A stretch of 64,000 nt of DNA. Origin: Hirudinaria manillensis (lineage: Eukaryota > Annelida > Clitellata > Hirudinida > Hirudinidae). The translations under genes were made by a program, and so were the position numbers. Positions 11,940 through 24,700 of the stretch are shown piece by piece. Under the pieces are notes generated by a model that saw nothing but the letters and a program-made list of their open reading frames with translations, searched no databases and was not told the origin of the DNA. The stretch spans positions 6,057,001 through 6,121,000 of the forward strand of contig CM067527.1 in NCBI GenBank assembly GCA_034509925.1, read 5' to 3'. The number at the start of each line of letters is the position of its first letter. Position 1 is the first letter of the stretch.

Positions 11940-12420
11940 GTTATTTTATTTATTTTTCTAAACAAAATGAAGGGTCATCCGATGACCACTTACACGTTTT
12001 GTAATAGCGTTTGTCAACAGAAAATAGAGTGAAACAGAAACAACATTGACAACAGAAAATCAAGTTCACTTAACGGAGAGGTGGTTATTGAGGTTTAAGT
12101 ATGATACGCACGATTCGAAGCGAGAAAATGTTGAGGAGTTAATGACATCATATGGTAGTGAGTTCCAGGGTTTGATAATGCGGTTGATGAAGAAATGCTG
12201 CCTGTGACTGGTGGAACATTTCTCTAAGCGAAGGGGGTGACCACGGGTTCTGGAGGCTAGAAAGTTGGGGAATTGAGGTATGCTGCATTTAACATGACCA
12301 TGGACTATTTTGTAGTACAAGCATATAGCGTGGATAAGACGTCGATGTTCGAAGTCCAAGTTGTAGTCTGCTAAGGTATGGCAGTGCTCTGAAGCCGGGG
12401 ATATTTAATTATAATTACAT
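11940..12420 (-). mobile_element. CR1/jockey-type non-LTR 3' fragment
   Basis: The minus-strand frame ending at 12066 encodes about 97 residues resembling the extreme C-terminus of CR1/jockey-like ORF2 proteins. It has RRLIHAICLYYKIVHG, a Cys/Arg-rich middle, then FFINRIIKPWNSLP and a final S-rich segment. The 5' side is truncated (no RT core, no ATG). Beyond the stop lies a short 3' UTR ending in AATAAATAAAATAAC-like tails near 11940-11960. This is a typical 5'-truncated dead copy. Confidence 0.65.
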
Positions 12421-12830
12421 ATAAATATTATTTAATTATTAATTATTTATTTAATAAAATGTAGTTCATTCAAAATTATTCCCGTGAGTTCTTAATTATA
12501 TTTTTTTTCTCGAGAAATTATGCAGGACTTTCAGTCTTACAAATTGGCCAAGGTTTTGGTTTCTCTAAAATTGTTCAGATTGTTATCGAGGCAAGTTTGA
12601 GCAGACATGTTTCATCTAAACTTTATGAGTGATTAAACAATATAAACAATATAAATAAATCTTTAATCTAAAATACCTCTTGAACCCCAATTAATAATCT
12701 TCAAATTATTACCGATAACATATCATGTTTTCAGTGAGTTGGCCATTAATTTGAAATTCAATTTTTAATTTTTAAAAAGCAACTGCTTAAGTCAATAAAT
12801 GATAATTTCTTAAAGGAGAGTCTGGAACAT

Positions 12831-14386
12831 ATGAACAGATTGATTTGTTGCCTATTGTTAGCGGTCTTGCCATTTCTGATGCCAGGCTTGACTTCAGTGA
12901 AACTAATAGGTAATTGTGTAGCATTTGTTTTATTTGTTTGTGTTAAAAATTTAATAAACGTCTTATTGCTGGTTAAAATCTGTTGCCGACTTCCAATCTT
13001 CTTTTGCGTCATTTCAGTCAATACAAGAATAACTAAACCAATCGTATTAACTATGAACGAAGAATCATTAAAATCTCTTTTAATGTTTAAAATTTAACGT
13101 CTAAACAGAAGATCGAATGAATCTGTTTGTTTCTTTCAAGAGGTATTTTTAGTGCTGAAATTATATTACGTAAATCAGATTAAACATGGTTTGAGAACGA
13201 CACTGCTTATGTCCAAATGATCAGATTTTCGTTTCAAAAGTTCAAAAAAAACTTTCAAATTTCAGTAAAAACTTATTTAGTCATTTCTTTCAAGGACTTG
13301 ACATGAAAGGCTTCAAGACAGAACAAATAGGCACCTGGTTCGACAAATCTTCCGATCTGGCAGTAGATGGGGACCTGGAATCCTACATTGTGTCCTGTGA
13401 ACCTTGCTCTATGAAAAAAGGCTTGAAAGATGTCCCGGCCTGGTGGAAAATCTACTTGGACAAGGTTTATTTGGTCCACGAAGTTTATGTTTCAAAGACC
13501 CCCGATGAATTCGGTTTGTTTACAATGCTTTCTGGTTTGTTTTGTTTTTGTTTTTTAGAATCATTTAATCATTTTAATCAGTGCTTTTGTTATTGGGAGA
13601 AAAAGTACGGAAATCAATATTTATATTTTAAAAATAATTTTTGATTAATTATTTATTTATTGCACCAATGTATACTTGTTGTGCATAATAGACAATCAAA
13701 TACAACGAGGACTATTAAATTAATAAAATCATTTAGGCAACAAATGACGAGGTAAGAGTATTTGAATATTATTAGCATTGCCCTTTTTTAAATATTACCA
13801 CAAAAACAAAAAAAAAATTAGATAACACAATAATAGTCGTAAGACCGCAACTCTTTTTAATTCATCTCCAATTTAATATAATATCTCAAATAATTAATTT
13901 CATTTATTAAACTTGACCTAAGAGACAGGCTATTGTATCACATTAAAACGTGATTTTGTTTTTTAATTTTAATGTTTTTTTTTTAATTTTTTAAGATTTA
14001 AGTTTTTAATGTAAAAAATTGCTGATATTAACATATTAATATAAAAAATAACCGCCAATAATTAATAATTAAAAAAATTATTTTAAGGAAAGTTTGCAAA
14101 AGACATCCGGGTAACTATGACTTATAAAGATAATAAGACTGAGCTTTGCAAAGATTATCGGGGTATTGAAACAGATGGCTGGATGGTCATACAATGCATC
14201 AAGCCCTTGTATGCCCTCGAAGTGACCATAACCCGCTTGGAGGGATCCAACCTCAGACTAGGGTTGATGTCTTTCGCAGAGATGGGTTTGAGCGTGGAGA
14301 GTTCCTTTCCAATCATGAAAATCGACAGTTTGGTAACTGCTGCTGTTTTCACTGGAATCAGATTCTTGTGGACATTGGACTGTTGA
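12831..14386 (+). CDS. Secreted single-FTP-domain protein, spliced
   Basis: Exons 12831-12909, 13295-13513 and 14088-14386 join in phase 1 to about 198 residues. Exon 1 is a clear signal peptide from ATG (MNRLICCLLLAVLPFLMPG). Exon 2 is half A: LAVDGDLESYIVSCEPC, then AWWKIYLDKVYLVHEV; at 219 nt it equals the A exons of neighbouring genes. Exon 3 is half B: KFAKDIRVTMTY, a central Cys pair and LMSFAEMGLSV, followed by an unusual hydrophobic tail to TGA. That tail has no counterpart in sister genes. A GT at about 14331 inside exon 3 followed by another exon (for example after the AG at 14821-14822) would give a different end. It is probably extracellular, with unknown ligand. Confidence 0.72.
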
Positions 14387-15205
14387 AATTCTCAGAAGTA
14401 TTTTCGATTTGATTTTTGGCTCATTTTTGAATTTTTAAATAGATTTAAAATGTTTTAATAGTTTTGGTTCGGTTTCGAATTTTAAAATATATTTAAATAT
14501 ATTCGGTAATATTAAAACGAAATGTGAAGGGAAATTTAAAATTTAAATTAGCAAAAAATTCTATTAAAAGCATTTTTCTATTTGTTTTATTCTTTTGACA
14601 ACAACAAAATTTAATGAATGAAAGAATGAATGAATCAATTAATTAATTAAACATATTCGGATTTTTATTAATAATCGCAGAAGGACGTTTGAAAATTAAA
14701 TTATTATGCTGAATATACTCATTTTACTGTGCGATTTTGCTAGCGATTCAATTTTTAAGACTGTTTACTATCAGATTATTTTATAACTCATGAGAGTCTA
14801 ATTTTCCTTTTTAATATTTACAGACAAATTCACAAATCCAAGCTAACAGGAGCCTTCAGAGAAATAGAAAAGAAACATAAATGATATTTTTAATTTTGTG
14901 AAAGCAGTTTAAAACGTTAATCTATTCAACGAATCGAATATCGCGTGGTCAATAAATGTTCCCGATGTTATGCCATTCACGATGCATGCCAAAACAATAT
15001 AATATCGCGTTCGTATTAATAACATTATTTAATACCATTAAATTTTCTAACATCAGCCTGGAGAGCACCTTTAGGCAAAGTACAAGCAAATCCGAATGTT
15101 TATCCACCTTATCCTGTTCAGGCACACAATCCATCTTTCAATATCAACAACGTCAATGGAAGTTGTAAGAAGTTCGAAAGGGCCCCACAAACCCTAACCT
15201 CACCT
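14387..15205. other. Convergent intergenic spacer
   Basis: Lies between the plus-strand gene ending at 14386 and the minus-strand gene ending at 15206, so it should hold both 3' UTRs. About 15085-15110 resembles 18985-19010, suggesting that the 3' flank of the minus-strand gene was partly duplicated. No further gene seen. Confidence 0.45.
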
Positions 15206-18066
15206 TCACACCCTGAAGCCATATATCTTTATCTCGGCCATACTCAGCACGTCTGGCCTGAAGGTGTTGTCCATGATTCTTCTCACGATGACGTACCTCC
15301 CTCTGGGCGCTGAACTGCAGAGGAGATCCACGTTGGCGAGAGCGCTAAGAAGGTTCGTTGAAGAACTCCAGTTACAGTTAGTGACCCTTTGGAAGGTCGG
15401 GTCATCGAGCGAGCTGTAAGAAGACACATCGACGCTGACGCTTTGAAGATATTGGGCGCCTGTGGGTGGAGATGAAATTGCTAAATAAATGGGTACAGTT
15501 TTGGATTTAGGATTTGGGTGATCATCCAGGGTTGAATCAGGGTTGATCAGCCACTTATACATCTCCTATCTCCCAAAGAATAAGTTGGGTTACCTTCTTG
15601 ATTCCCATATTCGGAATCGTACCCGGGCCAACACGAAAGAATGGAATCATAATTAAACTATTGTTATTCATGAAAACCGGAGTTATTCAAAACAGAGAAT
15701 TATTCAGAAGTTCACTTGAAACTGCTTGAGATGGCTTGCTTTATCCATTTTCTTGAGAAATCTATTTATAGAACTTATAAATTACGAGCTACAATCTTGA
15801 ATCTTAGAAAAATGGCTGTGGTACACGTGGAGGCTACACTGACGAGATAAGGTATTTTTTTAAATGCTTATTTTTTTGTGATGTACGATTAAATGGTATT
15901 GATGGCTTTGGATACTTTTTAAATTTAATAATATTAAATTTTATTATTAAATTGCTGTTTAGATTTCTTAATGTTTGTTATTAGTTATTATTATTATTAT
16001 TAAATTTAACTCTATTATTATTAATAATAATACATATATCATTATCAAAGTTATTAATATTGTAATTATTATCATTATCCTTATATAAATCTTTTATAAT
16101 TTTGGAAAACATTATTTTCACGGTGTGAGTTCAATATGGTCTTCTTTAGAAAACATCTGTCGAACAAAACAACTCTCAACTTATCGACCCATTGTCGTCG
16201 CCATCATCGCCGTCCTCGTCGTCGTCATCATCACGTCGTCGAATTCAATAGCATATTTACAACATATTAAGAAACATAACAACAAAATATCATTTAATTT
16301 ATTTCTGCGACTATAGTTTTTACAACCAAGCCGACTCACTCGTAAAGTCTGGACTTGTGGTCAGTAAAACCCTGTTGATAGCGTAATTGTAGCCCAAGTC
16401 TGCCTGCCACCAGGCATAGGGATTGACGCCGCTGCCCAGAGCCACTGAGTACGTCCTGATGTCATTGTCGACGGCCAGGTTTGCCGTAAAGGAGGCAAGG
16501 TCTGAACTCTGGGATACGAAGACTACAGGAATCTGAAGACTGTTGGAGGGGGGGCCGGTTGTGACCACTAAACATAATCGTGAGTCATATTAGTTACTTC
16601 GCCAACGAACTCTTTCCTTTGTCTCCGTCTACAACTCCATTTCTTAATACGACGCTTCCTTGAATAAATAAAACCAACCTGAAGCGGTGATGTAGACGTA
16701 GACTTCTGCCAATGCTAATTCGTTTCTCAGGCCTCCTGCCAACTTCTTGAAGTAAACCGAAACTCCTGTTAGCGGACCGTTGGAGCACTGGAATGTCTTG
16801 GTCTCGCCCAAGGCAAACTGACCTTTGTTGAACCTGTTGCAGAGTCTGTAGTAGTTGTCCCAGGAAACCACGAAGATGTCGAAGTTTTCCAAACTGTTGT
16901 CAACTGAAGCAGAATGAAGAAGGAAATGGGACGTCTTCATTAGTAAAAGTCAAAAATAGTTTTGGAATTACCGTAAGTTTATATTTAAAGTAACAATAAT
17001 TATAATTACATTCCTATATAGCTTTGATATATAATGTAATTTAATATAACACAAAATAATTTATAAAGTAATAATTATGGTATAATAAATGAGTATAAAT
17101 AATGGGTAATAGAAAATAGATTGTAAACATGACTCAGCGATTGTATTTTCGATTATCATGGACTTTAAAAAGAAAATTTAAAAAAAAACAATTGATGCAT
17201 TGTAGTGCTTTCGCGGTATTGCAAAAAATTCACCTTGCGTCACCTGGTCCGACGAATACATTTGCAAATGATTGTCTGATGAATATCACAATCTATTACT
17301 TTCGACTTTACATGTAATAAAACATTATTATTAAACAATAATAATAATAATAATAATTACAACTTTAAGGTCATTACCTAATTATCTCATAGACACTCAT
17401 GACAACATTACGAAATAAACAAATCACCATCACTGTTGTTTTTATTTTAAGAATATCACCTCCGCTTTCAAAATATTGTGGATTTGTCACTCCCACACTG
17501 TAGACCGGGTAGTTTCCACCGAGTGCCACAATCCACCAAGCCATGTTGTCGTACAGATATGGGGTCGCCGAGAAAGCATAGGTGGCCGGATTACCGTCAA
17601 TGGCCAGTCGGGCTACGTGGTCGCCTATGGTTGACCCCTGACTGGTGCTTTTATCGATCAAGGAGAGCCATTGTTGAGCTAAGAGTTTAGGATGTTGAAT
17701 ATTGTTATTGTTTTATAATAATTGCTACAAGGATATTTATATGGACGATTTGTTATTGTTTTCATTGATATCATTTAATAAAACTATTTTCCAGACTCAT
17801 GTCCAGTTATAAACCTGGAACGGTAGGACTGAATATTCAATTAAAGAACTACATAATAGTAGTAAGTGATTATACTCATATGAGTAACATGTTGTTAAGT
17901 TATTGTTATTCATAACGATAACATGATTTCATAAACAGTCTACAGATCATTGTTAGGAAATCTCTTTAAAAGACAAACAAGTAAGAAGAACCACGAAACC
18001 CTAACCTTCGCAAATCCCTAAGAGAGATACCCAAGTCAGGTAATAACCAAAGGGAATCCTTTTCAT
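15206..18066 (-). CDS. Secreted two-FTP-domain protein, spliced
   Basis: Minus-strand exons in order: 18066-18006 (signal peptide, MKRIPFGYYLTWVSLLGI), 17678-17460 (A1), 16903-16679 (B1), 16567-16340 (A2) and 15459-15206 (B2, ending TGA). Together they give about 328 residues, all junctions phase 1. A1 has LAIDGNPATYAFSA and MAWWIVALGGNYPVYSVGV. B1 has NFDIFVVSW and LALAEVYVYI. A2 has LAVDNDIRTYSVAL and YAWWQADLGYNYAINRVLL. B2 has QYLQSVSVDV and VLSMAEIKIY. Several donors and acceptors match consensus well (for example GTGAGT after A2). A1 and A2 lack the CxxC pair found in the plus-strand genes, so this is a separate subfamily. The first exon is only a moderate signal-peptide match. Confidence 0.72.
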
Positions 18067-19102
18067 TTCATCAGCTTTTAGAGTCATTCTGAAGTTTCAA
18101 TCTCTTCTAATTTTTCGAATTCACCCATAATATAGTCTCTCGACGAACCACATTTTGTCATCGATTGGCGTTGGTTGCTTGATAACTTGACGGCTTTATC
18201 GGCAGCTTGTACATCTTTATAAACATTTCGCAGTTACCCATTGGCTTACCAGGGTCCAGAAAGATATGGTGGATGACCCTCTAGGGTTCCACGGATAATT
18301 CAGTTATGATGCGATAAATATCCTTTTTTAAATTTTTGTTTCTATGGTAAATTGCGCATTTGGTAATTTAATTTTTCTTCGCCTTGAGATCTCAAGAAAT
18401 ATTTTGTTGAATTGATCAAATATTCCCTCCAAAATAAAATTAAAACTTAAAAGTGAATTTATAATTTAAATTTTGGATTAAATTTCTAGTGTAACGTAAA
18501 AATATTAAGTTCTATTAATTCCATTAATCTATTAACGATTAACGTTTGCATCGGACGATTGTAAATCCATGTGAATATATAAAATTATATTTATTATTAT
18601 TACTATATTTATACGGGTTTTATTAATAAATTAAAATTGCATTTGTTTTTAGCGACTGGCTTTGTTTTATTTCTTAATTAAAGATCAATTTCAAAGACAT
18701 TGCGAAGAAATTTCTTGAAACAAATTTGAAACTGGTTAAAGTGCTGTTTAAGACTTAAAGTTTAATTTCAAACAACAAATTGACAGTTATCGCGATGAAG
18801 TTCTTTCTAACCCTGTCAATATAATTCGCTACCCCGCGAAATTAAGCATGCAATGAATTAAATGTAATTGGCACTAATCAATTAACGTTCAAACTATCAT
18901 TTTCTTTAAAATAAGTTTTAAGTCATATCTTAACAAGGCATCTAAGTGAGTCTGTCAACTAGTTATAAGTTGGACTTATCATAGAAACAAGGAGCAAATC
19001 CGAATATTCATCCAAATACTGGTGCGCAGTCGAAAGACGGGTAATTTTATCTATAAACATTAAAATTAAAATAAAAATCCATCGCAAAAAGTAAAAAAAA
19101 AA
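18067..19102. other. Intergenic, no gene seen
   Basis: AT-rich; upstream side of the two-domain minus-strand gene. Carries a short block (18985-19010) similar to the 3' flank of that gene. No exon with coding character was found apart from the remnant that follows. Confidence 0.45.
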
Positions 19103-19171
19103 TTCCGTAAACCCCAACCATGTATATTTCTGCCTCGGCCATGCATAGAACATCTGGCTCGTGTGACTCCA
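19103..19171 (-). pseudogene. FTP exon B remnant
   Basis: The minus strand reads EPDVLCMAEAEIYMVGVYG, close to the RPDVLSMAEIKIYGF end of the neighbouring gene's last exon. Nothing upstream matches the rest of the exon. With the similar flanks at 18985-19010 and 15085-15110, this looks like the leftover of a duplicated gene 3' end. Confidence 0.55.
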
Positions 19172-19292
19172 TCATAATTATTATAATTAATTACATATAC
19201 ATGAACCAGTATTTCATTTTCCCTTAGCACCCCCTTACGTTGCCCATTTTCTTAACCGCCTCCGCCATCGCCGTCAGGAAAAAAATCTAACC

Positions 19293-20369
19293 TTAAGCGA
19301 TATAAACTTCGACTTCAGCAAGCGACAAATTGTTCGACAGTCCTCCGGAGAGTTTTTTGATGTAGACTGAGTCACCGAAAAGTGGACCTTCGATACATAC
19401 GAAGTGTTTTCTTTCGCCCAGCTTGAACATGCCAGTGTAACTGTAGCACAATTGGGTCTTTAACTCGAAAGTGACTATCATCACGTTAAAGAACTCCAGA
19501 GCTGAAGAAAAATTGCAAAACAAATCGATGGCTTTGTCAGAAATAAAAAGTATATTGAAAATTGTTTAAATCTATGGATCATTCATTACATTTGATAAAT
19601 TAAGTTTGCTAGGAAATAAAAAAAAAATCTTTGAATTATCTCAGGCTTTCTTCAAGAACATCTTGCTGTGCTTCGACATAAATGTTTAAGTTATGCCGTT
19701 CGTATATTATCAGACATGAAACCGCCACATGACGTGACTTATTTTATATTATAATCACCTCCTCCTTCGACAACTCGAGGGCTTGTGACTGCCACACTGT
19801 GGACAAAATAGTCATCAACGAGATTTAGATTCCACCATGCCATGTTTTCGGTAACAAGAGGACTGGCCGAAAAGGCATAGGTTGAGGCGTTTTCATCAAT
19901 GGCCAGTGACGCTTCGTGTTTCCCTATTGTTACACCTTGTATAGCTTTCTTACCCTTTACGAACAGCTTTTTCTGGGCTAAAAAAGTTTAAGATGGATGC
20001 TAATGTTGTTTATTATTGCCGAGGTTACAATGCTTTGGTAGTAATTGAATATGTTGGTTATAAGGACAATGGTCATGGTGATTTCTTGGTATTGTCATTC
20101 ATGTTACTCTAATAATGCCAACGGAATTGTTATTTAAATAAATAGCGTGATATTTACAATTGATTCAACTTAGATAGAAATGCAGTAATTAAATATCACT
20201 TATAATAATAGCAACAGAATTGACAATAATGATTATGACATTTAATAATAAGTGTTTATGGAATCTTCAATAAACGACCACAAGACATCTTCAGTCAACG
20301 TTCACCTTGACAAACCCACAAGCAGGAAATCAAAGTCAGAGTGAAACATATGAAACGTTTCCTTTCCAT
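19293..20369 (-). CDS. Secreted single-FTP-domain protein, spliced
   Basis: Minus-strand exons 20369-20306, 19977-19759 and 19501-19293 give about 163 residues with phase-1 junctions. Exon 1 encodes a signal peptide (MERKRFICFTLTLISCLWV). Exon 2 (219 nt) is half A: SLAIDENASTYAFSASP, then MAWWNLNLVDDYFVHSVAV. Exon 3 is half B: LEFFNVMIVTF, central Cys pair, then LSLAEVEVYIA and TAA. It is closest in sequence to the first domain of the two-domain gene downstream on the same strand (YAFSA, MAWW), so the pair are probably tandem duplicates. No extra tail follows the FTP fold. Secretion is inferred from the signal peptide only. Confidence 0.74.
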
Positions 20370-21189
20370 GTCAACAGCTTCTCGAGGTTTTCGATATGAT
20401 TAAAAAATAAATATGATTGCACGGATGATAGCTGACGTAAGTTTATTATAAAGTCTGGGCTTTATCAATTGCTAATTTCTGCTTTATCGACCTTATCTGG
20501 TAAAACTGGCAAACATTTTAAATTATTTATGCTTTGAAAAATTGTTTTTTTATAACTTATGAGTAATTGTTCGAATAAATTAATTTCAAATATTCTACTT
20601 TTATCCTGCCAAATCGACGACAATGCTGGCCATATAGCTTTGTAATTTGATTTAAAGAAATAAGGAATTATTCCGAAATAAGGAAAGTAACTCGTTGTTA
20701 CTTAAAGACGTTATTGGTGGTCATGATAATGACAACTAAATACCATAAAGTCCTTTTTGACGCCAGTCGAGTTTAGTCAAGAGCTGGGTTGAATTGGTTC
20801 TGCAGGGCAGAATTATTATTATTTTTTTTTGTTTGTTTTTGTTTTGTTTATACCCATTCATGGGAATTGACATTTTTCGTGATTACGTCAATCTTGAGCT
20901 TTTACATAATGGAAGTTTTGGAGCAGATCAACGTTTATAGACAATAGTCATGACATTGATATAAACATTGTTAATCGAGCTGCTGTCAGTTGATATGAAA
21001 GTTTAGTTTAAAATTCGTTACAAGAGTTTACGTGTACCAGTTGACCTATTAGGGCTGCGATTAATCAAAATAATCAGTTGACAATTAAATTTTCCGATAT
21101 GGAAACTGAATTGTTTATTGTTTCAGTGCGAGTAGAAGGTTCAGTTCAATTTCATAATTAATAATAAATTCAGCTACACAAATGACATA
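20370..21189. other. Divergent intergenic region
   Basis: Separates the minus-strand gene starting at 20369 from the plus-strand six-domain gene starting at 21759, so promoters of both may lie between here and 21758. No exon or strong motif recognised. Confidence 0.4.
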
Positions 21190-21373
<184 letters not shown>

Positions 21374-21758
21374 TAAATAATCCGTATGCGGTTAATAGAA
21401 ATAAGCTTTCCATACAGATTTAGACCAGGAACTTCACAAATTCCGATTAAATCTAAACACAAGTTAGTTTATTAAAAGTGCGACGAAGCAAAATGATTTA
21501 TCTCCTGACATGACAGGTTAACGTTAACAGGTTTGACATTGATAAAATTATTAATAACGGGCACAGTATCAACTACAAATAGCATTTGGTAATCTCCTGC
21601 TAACATGCGAGATTTTGGGATTTTTTGCTAGAGTCCTGTGATGTATTTAAATGTATGTTATTCCTATCTTATATTTTGAGGATCAGTAAGACATCCTTTT
21701 ACACGTTGACAATAGAATAGAATTTGCTTTTATTGGTTCTGAGAAAATAAGGATTTTT

Positions 21759-24700
21759 ATGGATCGCGAACTGTTTTCTCGCGGCTTGGGCCGGGGGCAA
21801 TTTGTCCTGCTCTGCTTTGTCGGCTTCTTTGTCATCACTTACCAAGAATTAGGTATTAAAATACAATTTAACAATTAAAAACATTCGAATTAGCAATAAT
21901 TTAGTGTAAAATCAATTAATACTTTAAAAAGTATTAATAATTTTTAAAAAAGAATAATTATTTTTAAAGAAGGAACTCACGAAATCAAAGAGATTAACGA
22001 GAAGCTCAAAAATGACGAATGTAAATACTATAAAATATTTTTTTATATGTCTATAATCACCCCAAAATGACCTCAGTGAAATAAGGCAACTGCTCCTTAG
22101 GGTACGTCATTTCCTTCGACGAAAACAAGACTGTGAATAGCATGGCACTCCAAGAGGATAAATTTTGCGAAGGCCTGAAGGATTGCCAGGTCGATTCTTG
22201 GAAAATCGTCCTGAACGAGGAAAATGCTTTGACTGCTATAGAAATTGCGAACTTAACTATTGGTTAGATAATAAATTTTTTTTCTCAAATCCGTTCATTT
22301 AAATCTCAAACCTGAAAATCAAAGCTCTATTGCTTCAAGTCTTGCTGGTTTGGATACTTGGCAATTTGGATACTTGGAAATTTTGATCACTATTGAATAG
22401 GTGACAGTTGGATCGAGGATGCCAATGCATTAGTGGGTCACGGCATCAATGACTCCACAGCCTGCGAAGGGCAAAAGGTCAGGAACCCGGCCATTGGTCG
22501 ATTTTCTATATTTTGCCAAAAGCCTCTCCCGGGTAATGTGGTTGAAGTGAAAATCCGACGGAAGCCGCTCAACGGTCAAGCGGTATTGACAGCCATACAA
22601 CTCTATGCGGAAAAAATATTTACACATGGTAAAAGTCTATAAATTTTTATTGAGTTTGCATGTAGAAGTAAAATGATTATTGAAATTTGCTGGGAGAGCG
22701 AATAGATGAATGAGTGAATAAATAAACGGATGAATAGGCGGAATATTTACGGTGCGCAAGTGGTCGAATTGATAACATTTGCATAAAGTGACTACGAGCC
22801 ATTATGTGTCTTGTGCGATATCCGGCCTGCGCCGCCAGAGAAAGCCCCCTCCCTATTGGGGGCGCCATACGAATTGGTTAAGAAGTGCCTTCACATATCT
22901 TCTTAACATAAAAGGGCACTCAAAATACAAGCATGAATCTAAGCAATCTTCGACTAATTTCTGTTTATTTGTCAGACCACGAAATTCCTCTGAGCAACAA
23001 GTACGTGACTCAAATCGGAAACTTCAAATATTTCATCGCGGATTTTGCTGCCGACGACAATCGCAAGACGGAGGCAGTTGCTTGTTTTCCTTGCAATGGT
23101 AAGACCGGCTTCGGGTTTGGTTGGTGGCAGGTGGACTTAGGTAGTCCCAGAACCGTCACGAGACTGGAAATCTTCCCCAGTGAAAACAATTACTGTGAGC
23201 ATTCATTTATTGCTTGTAAGTTTCCATCCAAATGCAAATAGAACCTTCTCTGCGTGTGCTTTCTGCACATATTCATGATTATTCTTGACTAAAGATTGCC
23301 TAAACGGTTGCTGGAAATTTATTTTCACACCATTAAATTAGCAGCGTCATTATTATCAAAAATAAAATTAATTACTAATTACATGTAATAAATTATCTAC
23401 TAATTTATTACCAGATGCTAATACCTTGGAGCAGACGATAGTAGGACTTAGTAAGATCAATACAACCGATGAAGGGGAGTTCACTAAGTGCGGAGACGTA
23501 AAGTACAAGAATAGCACAGTCCCGGTCAGAAAAATCACCCTGGTTTGCAAAAACTCGATTATTGGCAGATACGTGACGATAAAAAGAAATAAGAATGCCA
23601 CTTTTCGACCGGATCTACTCGTCTTGAAGGAGGTGAAGGTATACGAGAAGCTGGATGTTTACCCAGAATGGCTTCCTGAAAGTAAATATTAAAGACACGA
23701 CAATCAATTGTTTATTTGGCAATTCAGTTGTACTAAATAGTAGTTTGTACTTAAACAAAATATTTTTTTAAAATACTCTAAAAGTATATTTTAAGATAAT
23801 GCCATCTACAACATTGCACTCGTACTGATAATAATAGTAGGGTGCTAAAACTCGCGACCCAGCTTGCACTGCCTTCCTTGAGAATGAGCGATGCAGACGA
23901 CTGATAACGATCGATTTAATTTGACAAAAGTTTATGATAATTTATGATGAATTCACCAGTTAATAGCAATTAAATTAAATATAATTTAAAATTGCCCAGA
24001 TCCGGAATTACTTCAAGACAATATATTTTCCATTTCAGTACCCAAGGTAGATCCAAAGCTCTTAAGAAAAAAATTATTGAGCAATGAATGTGAGTATATC
24101 TCCAGTTCTCCTACGTTCAGCCTCTGCAATACTAACGTTGCTAATAAAATACACGAGGCGTAAAATGATATTAAACGCATTTAATGATTTAAATATTAAA
24201 ATTCTACCCTAAAGTTCATTTGTAACTATTACTTAACTTACAACATCTGATGAAGAACAACAAATTATCCGATACTTGGAAATGGCAAGCAAATATGTTT
24301 CGGTTCATCGAAATATTTTAATAGCTTTACTAAACAATTCAAAAACAACAGCACAACTAAAATATTGATCAATTCAGGGGAGTTGGTCTTACTTCATGTG
24401 GTCGAGACAAAGCAGAGTGGGTCTGATTCCATCAACGGGCCGGAGCTGGCCGTCGACGACGACCCGAACACTCACTCGGTGGCCTGTGCCAACTGTAATA
24501 AAACCGGTGACGAGCTGGGATGGTGGAGTCTGACCTTGGGTAGCAGCCATGATATCGTAGCTGTGGAGATTTTAGGCCCCAGAAGCGATTTAGGTTCAAC
24601 AGTTGAAATTTATAATTATAACAAAGTATTATTTAAAAATCATCATTATTACTGCTAAGTTTAATATTTGTAACTAGTATTATATTTAATGGTTTATAAA

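Noticed and set aside
16125..16316. 63-residue plus-strand frame with hydrophobic middle
   Set aside because: Largely made of GTC/ATC triplet repeats (about 16190-16240), with no homology or splice context.
18230..18300. Possible minus-strand exon with GTAAGC donor
   Set aside because: No FTP similarity and no acceptor or frame link to neighbouring exons.
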